From assembly GCF_900141895.1 (NCBI RefSeq), contig NZ_FQYT01000010.1, positions 1 through 64,000 on the forward strand: a stretch of DNA of 64,000 nt, in the 5' to 3' direction. Each line of letters begins with the position of its first letter. The stretch's first letter is position 1. Source of the DNA: Parasporobacterium paucivorans DSM 15970 (GTDB taxonomy: Bacteria; Bacillota; Clostridia; Lachnospirales; Lachnospiraceae). The translations under genes were made by a program, and so were the position numbers. This document shows, piece after piece, positions 46,933-55,733 of this stretch. Under the pieces are notes generated by a model. It had not been told where the DNA came from, did not search any database, and was given only the letters and a program-made list of their open reading frames with translations.

Positions 46933-48570
46933 ATGCCGATTACGGAAATTTTAGAACATAATTGCAAAATGTATGGAAACAAAACATGCCTGGTAGAGGT
47001 GAACCCGGAGCTCAAAGAGATGAGAAGGGTTACCTGGAAGGAATTCGAGCTGACTGAGCCCGCTCATACCCATTATTATCGCAGAGAAATAACCTGGAAT
47101 GTGTTCAATGAAAAGGCTAACCGACTGGCTAATATGCTATTGAACATTGGGGTTAAAAAAGGAGATAAGGTTGGGATTCTTCTGATGAACTGTCTGGAGT
47201 GGCTGCCTATCTATTTCGGAATTCTCAAATCAGGGGCGTTGGCTGTTCCACTGAATTTTCGCTATGCGCCGGATGAGATTTTATATTGTGTGAACCTGGC
47301 GGATGTAGATGTCCTTATTTTTGGCGAAGAATTTATCGGACGCGTAGAGGATATTGCAGATTCTGTCAGTCAGAAGAGTCATCTTATATATGTGGGTTCC
47401 GGAGCCTGTCCAACCTTTGCAGATGACTACAGGGAACTCACAGCCAACTGCTCCAGTTCCTCCCCGAATATTGAAATTAATGATGACGACGATGCAGCCA
47501 TCTATTTTTCATCGGGGACCACAGGGTTTCCAAAGGCGATATTGCACAAGCATACCAGCCTGATGCACGCCTGCCGGGTGGAACAGCACCACCATGGCCA
47601 GACAAAAGATGACGTATTTCTCTGCATTCCTCCGCTATATCATACAGGAGCAAAGATGCACTGGTTTGGCAGCTTTCTAGCGGGTGGGAAGGCTGTGCTG
47701 TTAAAGGGAACGAGACCGGAATATATCCTGGATGCCGTATCCAAAGAGAAGTGCACAATTCTTTGGCTGCTTGTTCCATGGGCACAGGACATTTTAAATG
47801 CGCTGGACAGCGGGGAACTAAAAAAAGATGATTACAGGCTGGATCAGTTAAGACTGATGCATATCGGCGCACAGCCAGTGCCTCAAAGCCTTATTAAGCG
47901 ATGGAAGGAATACTTTCCAAATCATGATTATGATACAAATTATGGTCTGAGTGAATCTATCGGTCCTGGATGCGTCCATTTAGGAATTGAAAACATCCAT
48001 AAAGTGGGAGCCATAGGCGTGCCTGGATATGGGTGGGAAGCTAAAATCGTCAATGAGGACAAGGAGACAGTAATTAAAGGCGATGTGGGGGAATTGTGCG
48101 TAAAAGGTCCCGGCCTGATGACCTGTTATTATAAAGATCCAAAGGCAACTGAAGAAGTGCTCAAAGACGGCTGGCTTTTTACCGGTGATGTGGCCATGCA
48201 GGATGAAGACGGATTCATTTTCCTTGTTGACCGAAAGAAAGATGTGATTATAAGCGGAGGGGAGAATATCTACCCTGTCCAGATAGAGGATTTTTTGAGC
48301 GCACATCCGGCCATAAAAGATGCGGCAGTGATTGGTCTGCCCGACGCAAGGCTTGGCGAACAGGCCGTTGCCATCATCGAGATTAAGAAAAACCACACCT
48401 GTTCAGAAGAGGAAATTCTGGAATATTGCAAAAAACTTCCCCGGTTCAAAAGGCCGCAGAAAATCGTGTTTGCGGATGTACCAAGGAACCCGACTGGAAA
48501 AATTGAAAAACCGAAGCTAAGGGCAACGTACGGAGCCTTGAATCTGGTAGACGCACAGAATAAAGCCTGA
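46933..48570 (+). CDS. AMP-dependent acyl-CoA synthetase/ligase
   Basis: A 545-residue class I adenylate-forming enzyme. The AMP-binding motif is YFSSGTTGFPKAILHKH; later GLSESIGPG, GWLFTGDVAMQDEDGF and DRKKDVIISGGENIYP mark the core; the C-terminal catalytic lysine lies in NPTGKIEKPKLR. It activates a carboxylic acid, most likely a fatty or other medium-size acid, to its CoA ester. The substrate is unknown. AAAGGAG precedes the ATG. Confidence 0.92.
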   Translation: MPITEILEHNCKMYGNKTCLVEVNPELKEMRRVTWKEFELTEPAHTHYYRREITWNVFNEKANRLANMLLNIGVKKGDKVGILLMNCLEWLPIYFGILKSGALAVPLNFRYAPDEILYCVNLADVDVLIFGEEFIGRVEDIADSVSQKSHLIYVGSGACPTFADDYRELTANCSSSSPNIEINDDDDAAIYFSSGTTGFPKAILHKHTSLMHACRVEQHHHGQTKDDVFLCIPPLYHTGAKMHWFGSFLAGGKAVLLKGTRPEYILDAVSKEKCTILWLLVPWAQDILNALDSGELKKDDYRLDQLRLMHIGAQPVPQSLIKRWKEYFPNHDYDTNYGLSESIGPGCVHLGIENIHKVGAIGVPGYGWEAKIVNEDKETVIKGDVGELCVKGPGLMTCYYKDPKATEEVLKDGWLFTGDVAMQDEDGFIFLVDRKKDVIISGGENIYPVQIEDFLSAHPAIKDAAVIGLPDARLGEQAVAIIEIKKNHTCSEEEILEYCKKLPRFKRPQKIVFADVPRNPTGKIEKPKLRATYGALNLVDAQNKA

Positions 48571-48659
48571 TATTAAAAGTGGAGCACATCAAATTGATGT
48601 GTTCCTTTATATTTGGGGAAGTATCATTTTAGGCGAGTTTTTTGCTTTATGGTAAAAAG

Positions 48660-48685
48660 AAAAAAGCCCTGAAATTCAAGGCTTT
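48660..48685 (-). terminator. Intrinsic terminator of the tRNA-Val/tRNA-Met unit
   Basis: On the minus strand AAAGCC pairs with GGCTTT over an 11-base loop and is followed by T residues, 8 bp after tRNA-Met. Confidence 0.75.
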
Positions 48686-48692
48686 CTCTTAG

Positions 48693-48766
48693 TAGCGGAA
48701 ATTGGATTTGAACCAACGACACCACGGGTATGAACCGTGTGCTCTAGCCAACTGAGCTATTCCGCC
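48693..48766 (-). tRNA. tRNA-Met (CAT anticodon), elongator type
   Basis: The cloverleaf starts GGCGGAA and ends TTCCGCT plus discriminator A, so pair 1-72 is G-U. The anticodon stem CACGG/CCGTG holds loop TTCATAC. The first pair excludes initiator tRNA. The fold resembles elongator Met of Clostridia rather than lysidine-modified tRNA-Ile2, which cannot be fully excluded. CCA is not encoded. Confidence 0.92.
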
Positions 48767-48786
48767 ATATAAAATTATGTTACTAA

Positions 48787-48859
48787 TGGGACCTATAGGG
48801 CTCGAACCTATGACCCTCTGCTTGTAAGGCAGATGCTCTCCCAGCTGAGCTAAGATCCC
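48787..48859 (-). tRNA. tRNA-Val (TAC anticodon)
   Basis: Acceptor GGGATCT/AGGTCCC, D arm with AGCTCAGCTGGGAGAGC, anticodon loop CTTACAA (TAC) and T arm ATAGGTTCGAGCCCTAT. The discriminator is A; no CCA is encoded. It is first in a two-tRNA unit, 20 bp before tRNA-Met. Confidence 0.95.
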
Positions 48860-48879
48860 TGAGAACCAACTGCTTAAAC

Positions 48880-48908
48880 AGTATATTATCATTCAAAAAA
48901 AAAGTCAA
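48880..48908 (-). promoter_or_regulatory. Promoter of the tRNA-Val/tRNA-Met unit
   Basis: On the minus strand TTGACT (48908-48903), a 17-bp spacer containing a T run, and TATACT (48885-48880). On the plus strand a TATAAT at 48946-48951 may serve ispF. Confidence 0.85.
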
Positions 48909-48982
48909 CCCTTTTTTAAAACTTTTAAACTTAAAAATATTATGATATAATTACATCAAAATTCAGTTGAAAGAGGAATAGT

Positions 48983-50392
48983 ATGAGAGTAGGAATGGGA
49001 TATGATGTCCACAGGCTCGTGGAGGGCAGACGGTTGATTCTGGGTGGCGTGGAGATTCCTTATGAAAGGGGTTTGGAAGGGCATTCGGACGCAGACGTGG
49101 TGACGCATGCCGTTATGGACGCCTTGCTTGGGGCTGCCGGACTAGGGGATATAGGAGAACATTTTCCGGATTCAGATGAGCAGTATAGGAATATTTCCAG
49201 CATACGGTTACTGGAAAAGGTCGGAGATAAGTTGAGAAAGAAATGGTTTCAGATCAGCAATATAGATGCGACCATTATTGCGCAGCATCCTAAATTATCG
49301 CCTTACAAGAAGGCAATGATAAAAAACATCTCGGCAGCCCTCGGAATTCCGGAAAACCAGATTAATATAAAGGCGACCACGGAAGAGGGGATGGGATTTA
49401 CAGGTAATGGAGAAGGGATCTCTGCTCATGCAATTACCCTCCTGACTGAAAACAGCCCGGAGGTTGTTTATGATGAGATCATAAGTGACAGCAGAAGGCT
49501 TCATGAACTGAAATCTGTGGATTATAACATGTTGAAGTGGTACTTTTCCTTACGTCATCCGGGAACCTGTGAGAGTGTCATTTTGGATGCATATCTGTGG
49601 AGACATTATTATAACACCAGATATTATTTTAATGATAAAGGGCTGATGTGGATATTTACAAATAAAGATGAGGTGTTTACCAACATCCCGCTTTGCCGCA
49701 ATGAAGATTTGCAGGAGTGTTTTGAGGATGTCCAGGACTATTTCAACACAAAGCTGGGTATGAAGCTGCGTGTGTATCTTGCTGATGAGGAAGCGGTAGA
49801 TATCCTCAACCTGCCGGAAGATAAATATATTGTGGAAGAGGACAGACGGTATTTCGACTATATTTACGATGCCGAAAGTCTGAGGAATCTTGCGGGCAGG
49901 AAGTTCCACAAGAAAAAGAACCATGTAAATTCTTTCAAAAAGGAATATGAAGGCCGATACGAGTTCAAAAGGCTTGGCTGTGAGAATATTCTGGAAATAT
50001 TGGTTTTTTTAAAGGAATGGAACGCAGAAAGGGATATTGAAGACGAATATAACCGGGTTGATTACGAACTATTGGGGATCGAATCTGTGCTCAAAAATTG
50101 CCAGATTCTGAAATTCAGGATGGGCGGTATTTATCTGGATGGAAAACTGGAGGCTTTTTCTATGGGAAGTTATGCGGATGAAGAAAAAACCGCTTACATT
50201 CATATTGAAAAGGCAAACCCAAGGATTAATGGCCTGTATGCATTCATCAACCAGCAGTTCCTGATAAATCTGTTTCCTGAGGCTGAAAAGGTGAACAGGG
50301 AGGACGATATGGGTCTGGAAGGCCTTAGAAAGGCCAAACTGTCATATCAGCCGATTGCCCTGGTAAAGAAATTCAATATCATACAGAAGTAG
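48983..50392 (+). CDS. ispF: IspF fused to a DUF2156 (aminoacyl-transferase-like GNAT) domain
   Basis: A single 469-residue frame. Residues 1-157 are a complete 2-C-methyl-D-erythritol 2,4-cyclodiphosphate synthase of the MEP isoprenoid pathway: metal ligands D8 and H10 in GYDVHR, H42 in the [18 protein letters not shown] region, and the [16 protein letters not shown] end. From about residue 175 to the end it matches DUF2156, the fold of MprF/FemX-like lysyl transferases ([55 protein letters not shown]). IspF alone is normally about 157 residues. The junction contains a consensus CCCGGAGG with an ATG 6 bp later (49470), but that ATG is out of frame. A GNAT gene follows. Confidence 0.9.
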   Translation: MRVGMGYDVHRLVEGRRLILGGVEIPYERGLEGHSDADVVTHAVMDALLGAAGLGDIGEHFPDSDEQYRNISSIRLLEKVGDKLRKKWFQISNIDATIIAQHPKLSPYKKAMIKNISAALGIPENQINIKATTEEGMGFTGNGEGISAHAITLLTENSPEVVYDEIISDSRRLHELKSVDYNMLKWYFSLRHPGTCESVILDAYLWRHYYNTRYYFNDKGLMWIFTNKDEVFTNIPLCRNEDLQECFEDVQDYFNTKLGMKLRVYLADEEAVDILNLPEDKYIVEEDRRYFDYIYDAESLRNLAGRKFHKKKNHVNSFKKEYEGRYEFKRLGCENILEILVFLKEWNAERDIEDEYNRVDYELLGIESVLKNCQILKFRMGGIYLDGKLEAFSMGSYADEEKTAYIHIEKANPRINGLYAFINQQFLINLFPEAEKVNREDDMGLEGLRKAKLSYQPIALVKKFNIIQK

Positions 50393-50401
50393 GGAAAAAG
50401 A

Positions 50402-51463
50402 ATGATCAGATATCTGCAGGAAAGTGAAAAACGGCTTTCGCGCCCCCTTTATGAAGAGGTGTTCGGGGATACCGAAAAGTTTACGGATTTTTATTACAAT
50501 ACCAGGGTAGGTGGAAACGCGATACTGGCGGACATGCAGGATGGCAGCGTGGTATCCATGCTGCATCGATGTCCCCGTTCTCTTACAATCAATGGTAAAG
50601 AAGTAGAATCGGAATATGTATTTGCCGTAGCCACAAGCCTGGAGCACCGCAGGAGTGGGCGGATGGGGGCGTTGATGAGAAGGGCTCTCTGCGATATGAA
50701 TAGTGCCGGACTTCCTCTGGCCTATTTGGCGCCGGTGGACTATAAGGTATATCTGCCTTATGGGTTTGCTTGTGTTTACTCTGCCTATGGATGTATGGAA
50801 AAAAACAAATATGTTGAGGCGACGGGATACAATCTGGTAGCGGCCCAAGAGGCCGATATTGAAGAGCTTGTCGGATTTTCGGATAAACTGCTTCACGAAA
50901 ATCTCCGTATGTACTCATCCCGAAATTTTGAATATTACAGTAATATGATTCAGCAGCTGGAGGCGGAAAATGGTTTTCTGGCTATCCTGAAGAATAATCA
51001 GGGCATATGTGCGTACGGCTACCTGAGCAATGATGAATCTCTGCAAATCAGCGAATTTGTGTGCCTGCCTATGGCCAGAGATGCTTATATATCTGCCGTC
51101 TGCAATCGGATGGGCTGCCATGAGATCCGCATCAATGGTGTGCTTTTCCCCTGGGATGGTTGTGAGGACCAGCCAAAGGTCATGGCGCGCGTAATCAGGC
51201 CGGAAGCCTTGACATCATATATAAGGACAAAGGAAAAAATCAACCTGTGCCTCAAACTCAACGATCCTGTCATTCGGGAAAATAACAATACGTTCATTAT
51301 AAAAAGTGACGCCTTTTCCTGCAGTATCAGAAAAAGCGCCAGCAGCCCCGATTTGGAGATGGATATAGAAACTTTTTCAAAATGGCTGACGACCGGATTG
51401 GCAATGGACGGACTCCCGGATCTGGTTGGAAATAAAGGTGTGTTTCTGAATGAAATTGTGTAA
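50402..51463 (+). CDS. GNAT family N-acetyltransferase (Eis-like)
   Basis: A 353-residue protein. The acetyl-CoA loop region reads VFAVATSLEHRRSGRMGALM, followed by YLAPVDYKVYLPYGFACVYS, the pattern of the Eis/large GNAT group with a second GNAT-like part and an SCP2-like tail. The substrate is unknown. It starts 9 bp after the IspF-DUF2156 gene and ends just before the T-box, so it is the last gene of that unit. Confidence 0.8.
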   Translation: MIRYLQESEKRLSRPLYEEVFGDTEKFTDFYYNTRVGGNAILADMQDGSVVSMLHRCPRSLTINGKEVESEYVFAVATSLEHRRSGRMGALMRRALCDMNSAGLPLAYLAPVDYKVYLPYGFACVYSAYGCMEKNKYVEATGYNLVAAQEADIEELVGFSDKLLHENLRMYSSRNFEYYSNMIQQLEAENGFLAILKNNQGICAYGYLSNDESLQISEFVCLPMARDAYISAVCNRMGCHEIRINGVLFPWDGCEDQPKVMARVIRPEALTSYIRTKEKINLCLKLNDPVIRENNNTFIIKSDAFSCSIRKSASSPDLEMDIETFSKWLTTGLAMDGLPDLVGNKGVFLNEIV

Positions 51464-51475
51464 GTGAATAATTGC

Positions 51476-51504
51476 TTGACAAATGAAAGAGAATTGCATA
51501 AACT
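51476..51504 (+). promoter_or_regulatory. Promoter of the cysE-cysS operon
   Basis: TTGACA (51476-51481), a 17-bp spacer and TAAACT (51499-51504). An alternative TTGCAT/TATGAT pair (51494-51523) is also possible. Confidence 0.6.
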
Positions 51505-51519
51505 TATACATATTTGATA

Positions 51520-51765
51520 TGATAGAGGCTGTGAACGGAAAGAGTAGTTTTTATGAAGCTGAAAGAGAAGGATTATCGTCGGCTGAAAGTAATCCTGAGC
51601 TAGTGGAAATGAAGTGCCTCCGGGAGCCTGTTTTGCAAAAGGGGAGTGACCCAAGTAGTGAAGCACGCCTGGCATACGTTACATGCATTGAGTGGAGGGC
51701 AACCTTCATAAGAGTGGAACCACGGAAGATATTTCGTCTCTTGTTTAGAGGCGATTTTTTTTATT
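51520..51765 (+). promoter_or_regulatory. Cysteine-specific T-box leader
   Basis: A T-box riboswitch that reads the charge of tRNA-Cys. Stem I closes with AGGCT/AGCCT; the AGTA of the loop-E motif is in AGAGTAG; the specifier loop has GAA-G-TGC, giving specifier TGC (Cys) at 51615-51617. The T-box AGAGTGGAACCACG is at 51711-51724, and its TGGA would pair with the UCCA end of tRNA-Cys, whose discriminator is U. The terminator stem TCGTCTC/GAGGCGA (51734-51754) with eight T follows. Downstream are cysE and cysS, which fits. Confidence 0.95.
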
Positions 51766-51784
51766 TTACAGGAGAAAACTAAGT

Positions 51785-52441
51785 ATGGGTTTTATAAAAA
51801 ATTTCAAAGATGAACTCAGCGTCATCAGGGAACGTGACCCTGCCATAAAATCACCGTTGGAGGTGCTTCTGTACCCTAGCTTTTGGGCGATTATAAAGTA
51901 CAGGAGAGCCCATAAACTCTATTTAAAGGGGCATTATTTCCTGGCAAGATGGATTTCCCAGAGGACTGCCAGAAAGACGGGGATTGAAATCCATCCCGGT
52001 GCAAAAATCGGAAAAGGCCTATTTATCGATCACGGACATGGTGTTGTCATCGGAGAAACCGCCGAAATTGGCGATAATGTCACTATGTATCAGGGGGTTA
52101 CCCTGGGCGGCACTGGCAAGGAAAAGGGAAAGAGGCATCCAACCATAGGGGACAATGTCATGATTGCCGCAGGGGCGAAAATACTGGGGTCTTTTACGAT
52201 TGGGGATAATTCCAAAATTGGTGCCGGGTCTGTGGTACTGGAGGCCGTGCCGCCTAACTCCACAGTTGTGGGTGTGCCTGGACGAATCGTAAAAATGAAG
52301 AACGAAAAAATTCCCAGAACGGATCTTGATCAGATTCTTCCAGATCCGGTTAAAGCGGATCTTAATCAGTTGATGCGCGAAAATAGGGCGATGAGGGAAG
52401 AGATTAGAAAAATCAAGGAGAAATTGAATGAAAATATATAA
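51785..52441 (+). CDS. cysE: Serine O-acetyltransferase
   Basis: A 218-residue short-type CysE. The left-handed beta-helix is seen in the hexapeptide run from [18 protein letters not shown]; catalytic His lies in [13 protein letters not shown]. It makes O-acetylserine from serine and acetyl-CoA, the first step to cysteine. A charged coiled tail ([16 protein letters not shown]) ends it. It overlaps cysS by 14 bp and is under T-box control. Confidence 0.96.
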   Translation: MGFIKNFKDELSVIRERDPAIKSPLEVLLYPSFWAIIKYRRAHKLYLKGHYFLARWISQRTARKTGIEIHPGAKIGKGLFIDHGHGVVIGETAEIGDNVTMYQGVTLGGTGKEKGKRHPTIGDNVMIAAGAKILGSFTIGDNSKIGAGSVVLEAVPPNSTVVGVPGRIVKMKNEKIPRTDLDQILPDPVKADLNQLMRENRAMREEIRKIKEKLNENI

Positions 52442-53837
52442 TACACTGACAAAATCAAAAGAAGAGTTCAAACCAGTCGAAGAAGGAAAGGTAAGGATAT
52501 ATGTATGCGGTCCAACTGTGTACAACCTGATCCATATCGGAAATGCCAGGCCGATGATTGTGTTTGACACAGTAAGAAGATATTTGGAATACAAGGGATA
52601 TGAGGTGAATTTTGTTTCCAATTTCACCGATGTGGACGATAAAATCATAAAAAAAGCGAACGAAGAAGGCGTCTCTTCCAAGGAACTTTCGGAAAGATAC
52701 ATAGCTGAATGCAAGAAAGATATGGAAAACATGAATGTTCTTCCCGCTACTCATACGCCTTTGGCGACAGAGGAAATCGAAGGGATGATAGAAATGATTG
52801 CCATCCTGATTGAAAAAGGCTATGCATATGACGTAAATGGAACCGTTTACTTCAGAACCCGTAAATTTGGAGGATATGGAAAGCTCAGCAAGAAGAATAT
52901 GGAGGATCTGGAAGCCGGACACCGTGAAATCAAAGTGGCCGGCGGTGGGGAGAAGGATGATCCCCTGGACTTTGTTCTCTGGAAGCCGAAGAAAGAAGGG
53001 GAACCATGTTGGGAATCGCCCTGGGGGGACGGAAGACCCGGCTGGCACATTGAGTGCTCGGTTATGTCCAGAAAGTATCTGGGAGACCAAATTGACATTC
53101 ACGCGGGGGGAGAGGACCTGATCTTTCCTCATCATGAAAATGAAATCGCCCAGAGTGAGGCGGCAAACGGAAAGGACTTTGCCAAATACTGGATGCATAA
53201 CGCTTTTCTGAACATTGATAACCGTAAAATGTCCAAATCAGAGGGGAATTTCTTTACCGTCAGGGATGTTGGTGAAAAATACGATCTTCAGGTCCTGCGC
53301 TTCTTTATGCTCAGCGCCCATTACAGGAGCCCTTTAAATTTCAGCGAAGAGCTCATGCAGGCCTCCAAAAACGGTCTTGACAGAATTTTGACGGCTGTTG
53401 AAAATCTGGAATATCTGATTGCAAACGGGGAGAAGGGCAAAGTGGAAACCGAGAAGGAAAAAGAAAGCCTGCGGGATTCAGATACCTTTATTGTAAAATT
53501 TGAAGAGGCGATGGAAGATGATTTCAATACTGCCGATGCAATTGCGGCTGTATTTGAACTGGTGAAATTCACGAATACAGCTGTATCCGAGGAATCCTCT
53601 CCCTCATATCTGGAGGGACTGAAGCAAAGGATTACGAAGCTTTGCGGCATACTTGGAATCATAACGGAAAAAGAAAAAGAGATTCTGGATGAAGAAATCG
53701 AAGGCCTTATAAATGAAAGACAGATAGCCAGAAAAGAGAAGAATTTCAAACGCTCCGACGAAATAAGGGATATGCTTGCTGCTCAGGGGATTATATTGGA
53801 AGATACGCGCGAGGGAGTCAAATGGAAAAGGAGTTAG
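52428..53837 (+). CDS. cysS: Cysteinyl-tRNA synthetase
   Basis: A 469-residue class I synthetase. The zinc-site Cys27 in YVCGPTVYN, the HIGH motif HIGN (36-39), the later WHIECSVMS and [10 protein letters not shown] zinc ligands and [10 protein letters not shown] are all present. Charging of tRNA-Cys is thus coupled with its own T-box control. The end overlaps mrnC by 16 bp. Confidence 0.97.
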   Translation: MKIYNTLTKSKEEFKPVEEGKVRIYVCGPTVYNLIHIGNARPMIVFDTVRRYLEYKGYEVNFVSNFTDVDDKIIKKANEEGVSSKELSERYIAECKKDMENMNVLPATHTPLATEEIEGMIEMIAILIEKGYAYDVNGTVYFRTRKFGGYGKLSKKNMEDLEAGHREIKVAGGGEKDDPLDFVLWKPKKEGEPCWESPWGDGRPGWHIECSVMSRKYLGDQIDIHAGGEDLIFPHHENEIAQSEAANGKDFAKYWMHNAFLNIDNRKMSKSEGNFFTVRDVGEKYDLQVLRFFMLSAHYRSPLNFSEELMQASKNGLDRILTAVENLEYLIANGEKGKVETEKEKESLRDSDTFIVKFEEAMEDDFNTADAIAAVFELVKFTNTAVSEESSPSYLEGLKQRITKLCGILGIITEKEKEILDEEIEGLINERQIARKEKNFKRSDEIRDMLAAQGIILEDTREGVKWKRS

Positions 53838-54271
53838 ACTTTCTGTCACATACCAAAAAAATGTTTCATCTTGGTGAGACGAATCCTTCCTCCTATTCAT
53901 CCCTCAGTCTGGCATTTATCGGAGACGGGGTGTATGAGCTCATTATCAGGACGGTCATCGTAGCAAAATACAATACAGCCGTAAGCAGAATCAATAAGAT
54001 GACAAGTGATTTGGCCAAGGCAGCCAGTCAGGCGCAAATTGCCCGGCAGATTATGGATGAGCTTACACAGGAAGAACTGGGCGTATATAAAAGAGGCAGG
54101 AATGCCAAGTCTGTAACAATGGCAAAAAATGCGACCGTTGCGGATTACAGAATGGCCACGGGACTGGAAGCGTTAGTCGGCTATCTGTATCTGTCCGGAC
54201 AATTTGAAAGAATGATGTACCTTGTTAAAACTGGAATTGAAAAATTCACCAACAATAAAAAGAGGGATTGA
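53822..54271 (+). CDS. mrnC: Mini-ribonuclease III
   Basis: A 149-residue RNase III catalytic domain without a dsRNA-binding domain. The catalytic signatures are LAFIGDGVYELIIR and LEALVGYLYL. It matures 23S rRNA in Bacillota. It lies between cysS and rlmB, the conserved order. Confidence 0.95.
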   Translation: MEKELDFLSHTKKMFHLGETNPSSYSSLSLAFIGDGVYELIIRTVIVAKYNTAVSRINKMTSDLAKAASQAQIARQIMDELTQEELGVYKRGRNAKSVTMAKNATVADYRMATGLEALVGYLYLSGQFERMMYLVKTGIEKFTNNKKRD

Positions 54272-54272
54272 A

Positions 54273-55046
54273 ATGGACATAGACGATAACAATAAATTGG
54301 ATGATGATCTGGAAGTAAGCGTAATTGAAGGAAGAAATGCAGTAATGGAGGCTTTCCGTTCAGGAAAAACCATTGACAAGCTGTTTATCCTGGAAGGCTG
54401 TCATGATGGCCCTCTTAATTCCATATTTCGTCAGGCAAAAAAACAGGGAAGCATAATTAATTTCGTGACCAAGGAACGTCTGGATCAGATGGCCACGACA
54501 GGGAAACACCAGGGAGTCGTTGCGCATGCAGCTGCCTATGAATATTCAACGATGGAAGATATACTGGGTGCTGCAAGAGCTAAAAATGAGGATCCGTTCG
54601 TTATCCTGCTGGACAATATTGAGGATCCACATAACCTGGGGGCCATTATAAGAACAGCCAACACGGCAGGAGCTCACGGCGTCATCATTCCGAAACGTCG
54701 TGCTGTCGGGCTGACGGCAATCGTGGCGAAAACATCCGCCGGTGCAATAAATTATACACCTGTGGCAAAGGTTACGAATCTGTCGACAGCCATAAAAGAA
54801 TTGCAAAAGGAAGGCCTGTGGATTGTGTGTGCAGACATGGATGGAACGCTCATGTATGACCTGAATTTGAAGGGGCCGATCGGGATTGTTATAGGCAATG
54901 AAGGAGAAGGTGTAAGCAGGCTGGTAAGAGAAAACTGTGATCTTATAGCAACCATTCCGAATACTGGACAGATTGACTCATTGAATGCCTCTGTGGCAGC
55001 AGGAGTACTTTCCTATGAAATTGTGAGACAAAGACTAGGGAAATAA
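54273..55046 (+). CDS. rlmB: 23S rRNA (guanosine-2'-O-)-methyltransferase, RlmB/TrmH family
   Basis: A 257-residue SPOUT methylase. The three knot motifs are present: DPHNLGAIIRTAN, IVIGNEGEGVSRLV and SLNASVAAGVLSYE. The ATG at 54273 starts 1 bp after the mrnC stop region, behind AGAGGG; an upstream frame into mrnC is rejected. Confidence 0.94.
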   Translation: MDIDDNNKLDDDLEVSVIEGRNAVMEAFRSGKTIDKLFILEGCHDGPLNSIFRQAKKQGSIINFVTKERLDQMATTGKHQGVVAHAAAYEYSTMEDILGAARAKNEDPFVILLDNIEDPHNLGAIIRTANTAGAHGVIIPKRRAVGLTAIVAKTSAGAINYTPVAKVTNLSTAIKELQKEGLWIVCADMDGTLMYDLNLKGPIGIVIGNEGEGVSRLVRENCDLIATIPNTGQIDSLNASVAAGVLSYEIVRQRLGK

Positions 55047-55060
55047 GTGGGAGGACAGAT

Positions 55061-55675
55061 ATGCCCATAGAAGAAAAGCATAGACAAATGGCCGATGAAA
55101 AATTACTTGAATTATTGCGGATGGGAAATGATGAAATCATGGATTATCTGTTGGAAAAATATAAAAACATGGTCAGGAAGAAAGCCAGAGCCATGTTTCT
55201 GGTCGGAGGGGATACGGACGATTTGATCCAGGAGGGAATGATCGGACTTTACAAGGCTATCCGGGATTTTAGGTCAGATAAGGATGCTTCCTTTTCTAGC
55301 TTCGCCAATTTGTGTATAAACAGGCAGATTTATACAGCCATTAATGCATCTCAGAGAAAAAAGCACGCACCCCTGAATGGTTATATATCATTTGACGGGA
55401 GCGGAAATTTTGAAAAAGATGAAAGCAACTCCATAATGGAAGCCGTATCCCTTTGCAGAATGAGCAATCCTGAAGAAATACTCATTGACAAGGAAAATAC
55501 TGAGCGGATTGAATTGGAAATAGAAAAAAGACTCAGCAGTTTTGAAAAAGAGGTCCTCCGATTATACATGGAAGGCAGCAATTATAATGAAATAGCGGAA
55601 CAGATAGATAAATCCCCGAAATCCATTGACAATGCCCTGCAGAGAATCAAGGCCAAGGTAATGCAGATAATATAG
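55061..55675 (+). CDS. sigH: RNA polymerase sigma-H factor
   Basis: A 204-residue sigma factor of the SigH/Spo0H group. Region 2 is KYKNMVRKKARAMFLVGGDTDDLIQEG with IGLYKAIRDFRSDKDASFSSFA, and region 4 is the HTH around YNEIAEQIDKSPKSIDNALQ. SigH starts sporulation and transition-state transcription in Bacillota, so the host may sporulate. Its place after rlmB is the conserved one. Confidence 0.93.
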   Translation: MPIEEKHRQMADEKLLELLRMGNDEIMDYLLEKYKNMVRKKARAMFLVGGDTDDLIQEGMIGLYKAIRDFRSDKDASFSSFANLCINRQIYTAINASQRKKHAPLNGYISFDGSGNFEKDESNSIMEAVSLCRMSNPEEILIDKENTERIELEIEKRLSSFEKEVLRLYMEGSNYNEIAEQIDKSPKSIDNALQRIKAKVMQII

Positions 55676-55688
55676 AAATTTAAATAGA

Positions 55689-55720
55689 AACGGCGCAGTA
55701 CTTTTTCGTACTGCGCCGTT
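55689..55720. terminator. Hairpin terminator between sigH and pyc
   Basis: A perfect 13-bp stem AACGGCGCAGTAC/GTACTGCGCCGTT with a 6-base loop lies between convergent genes. T runs are short on both strands. Confidence 0.8.
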
Positions 55721-55733
55721 AGTGGTTTATTGT

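Noticed and set aside
51483-51782. 99-residue open frame upstream of cysE
   Set aside because: It runs through the T-box stem I, specifier, T-box and terminator; the RNA structure explains the sequence and no ribosome site is present.
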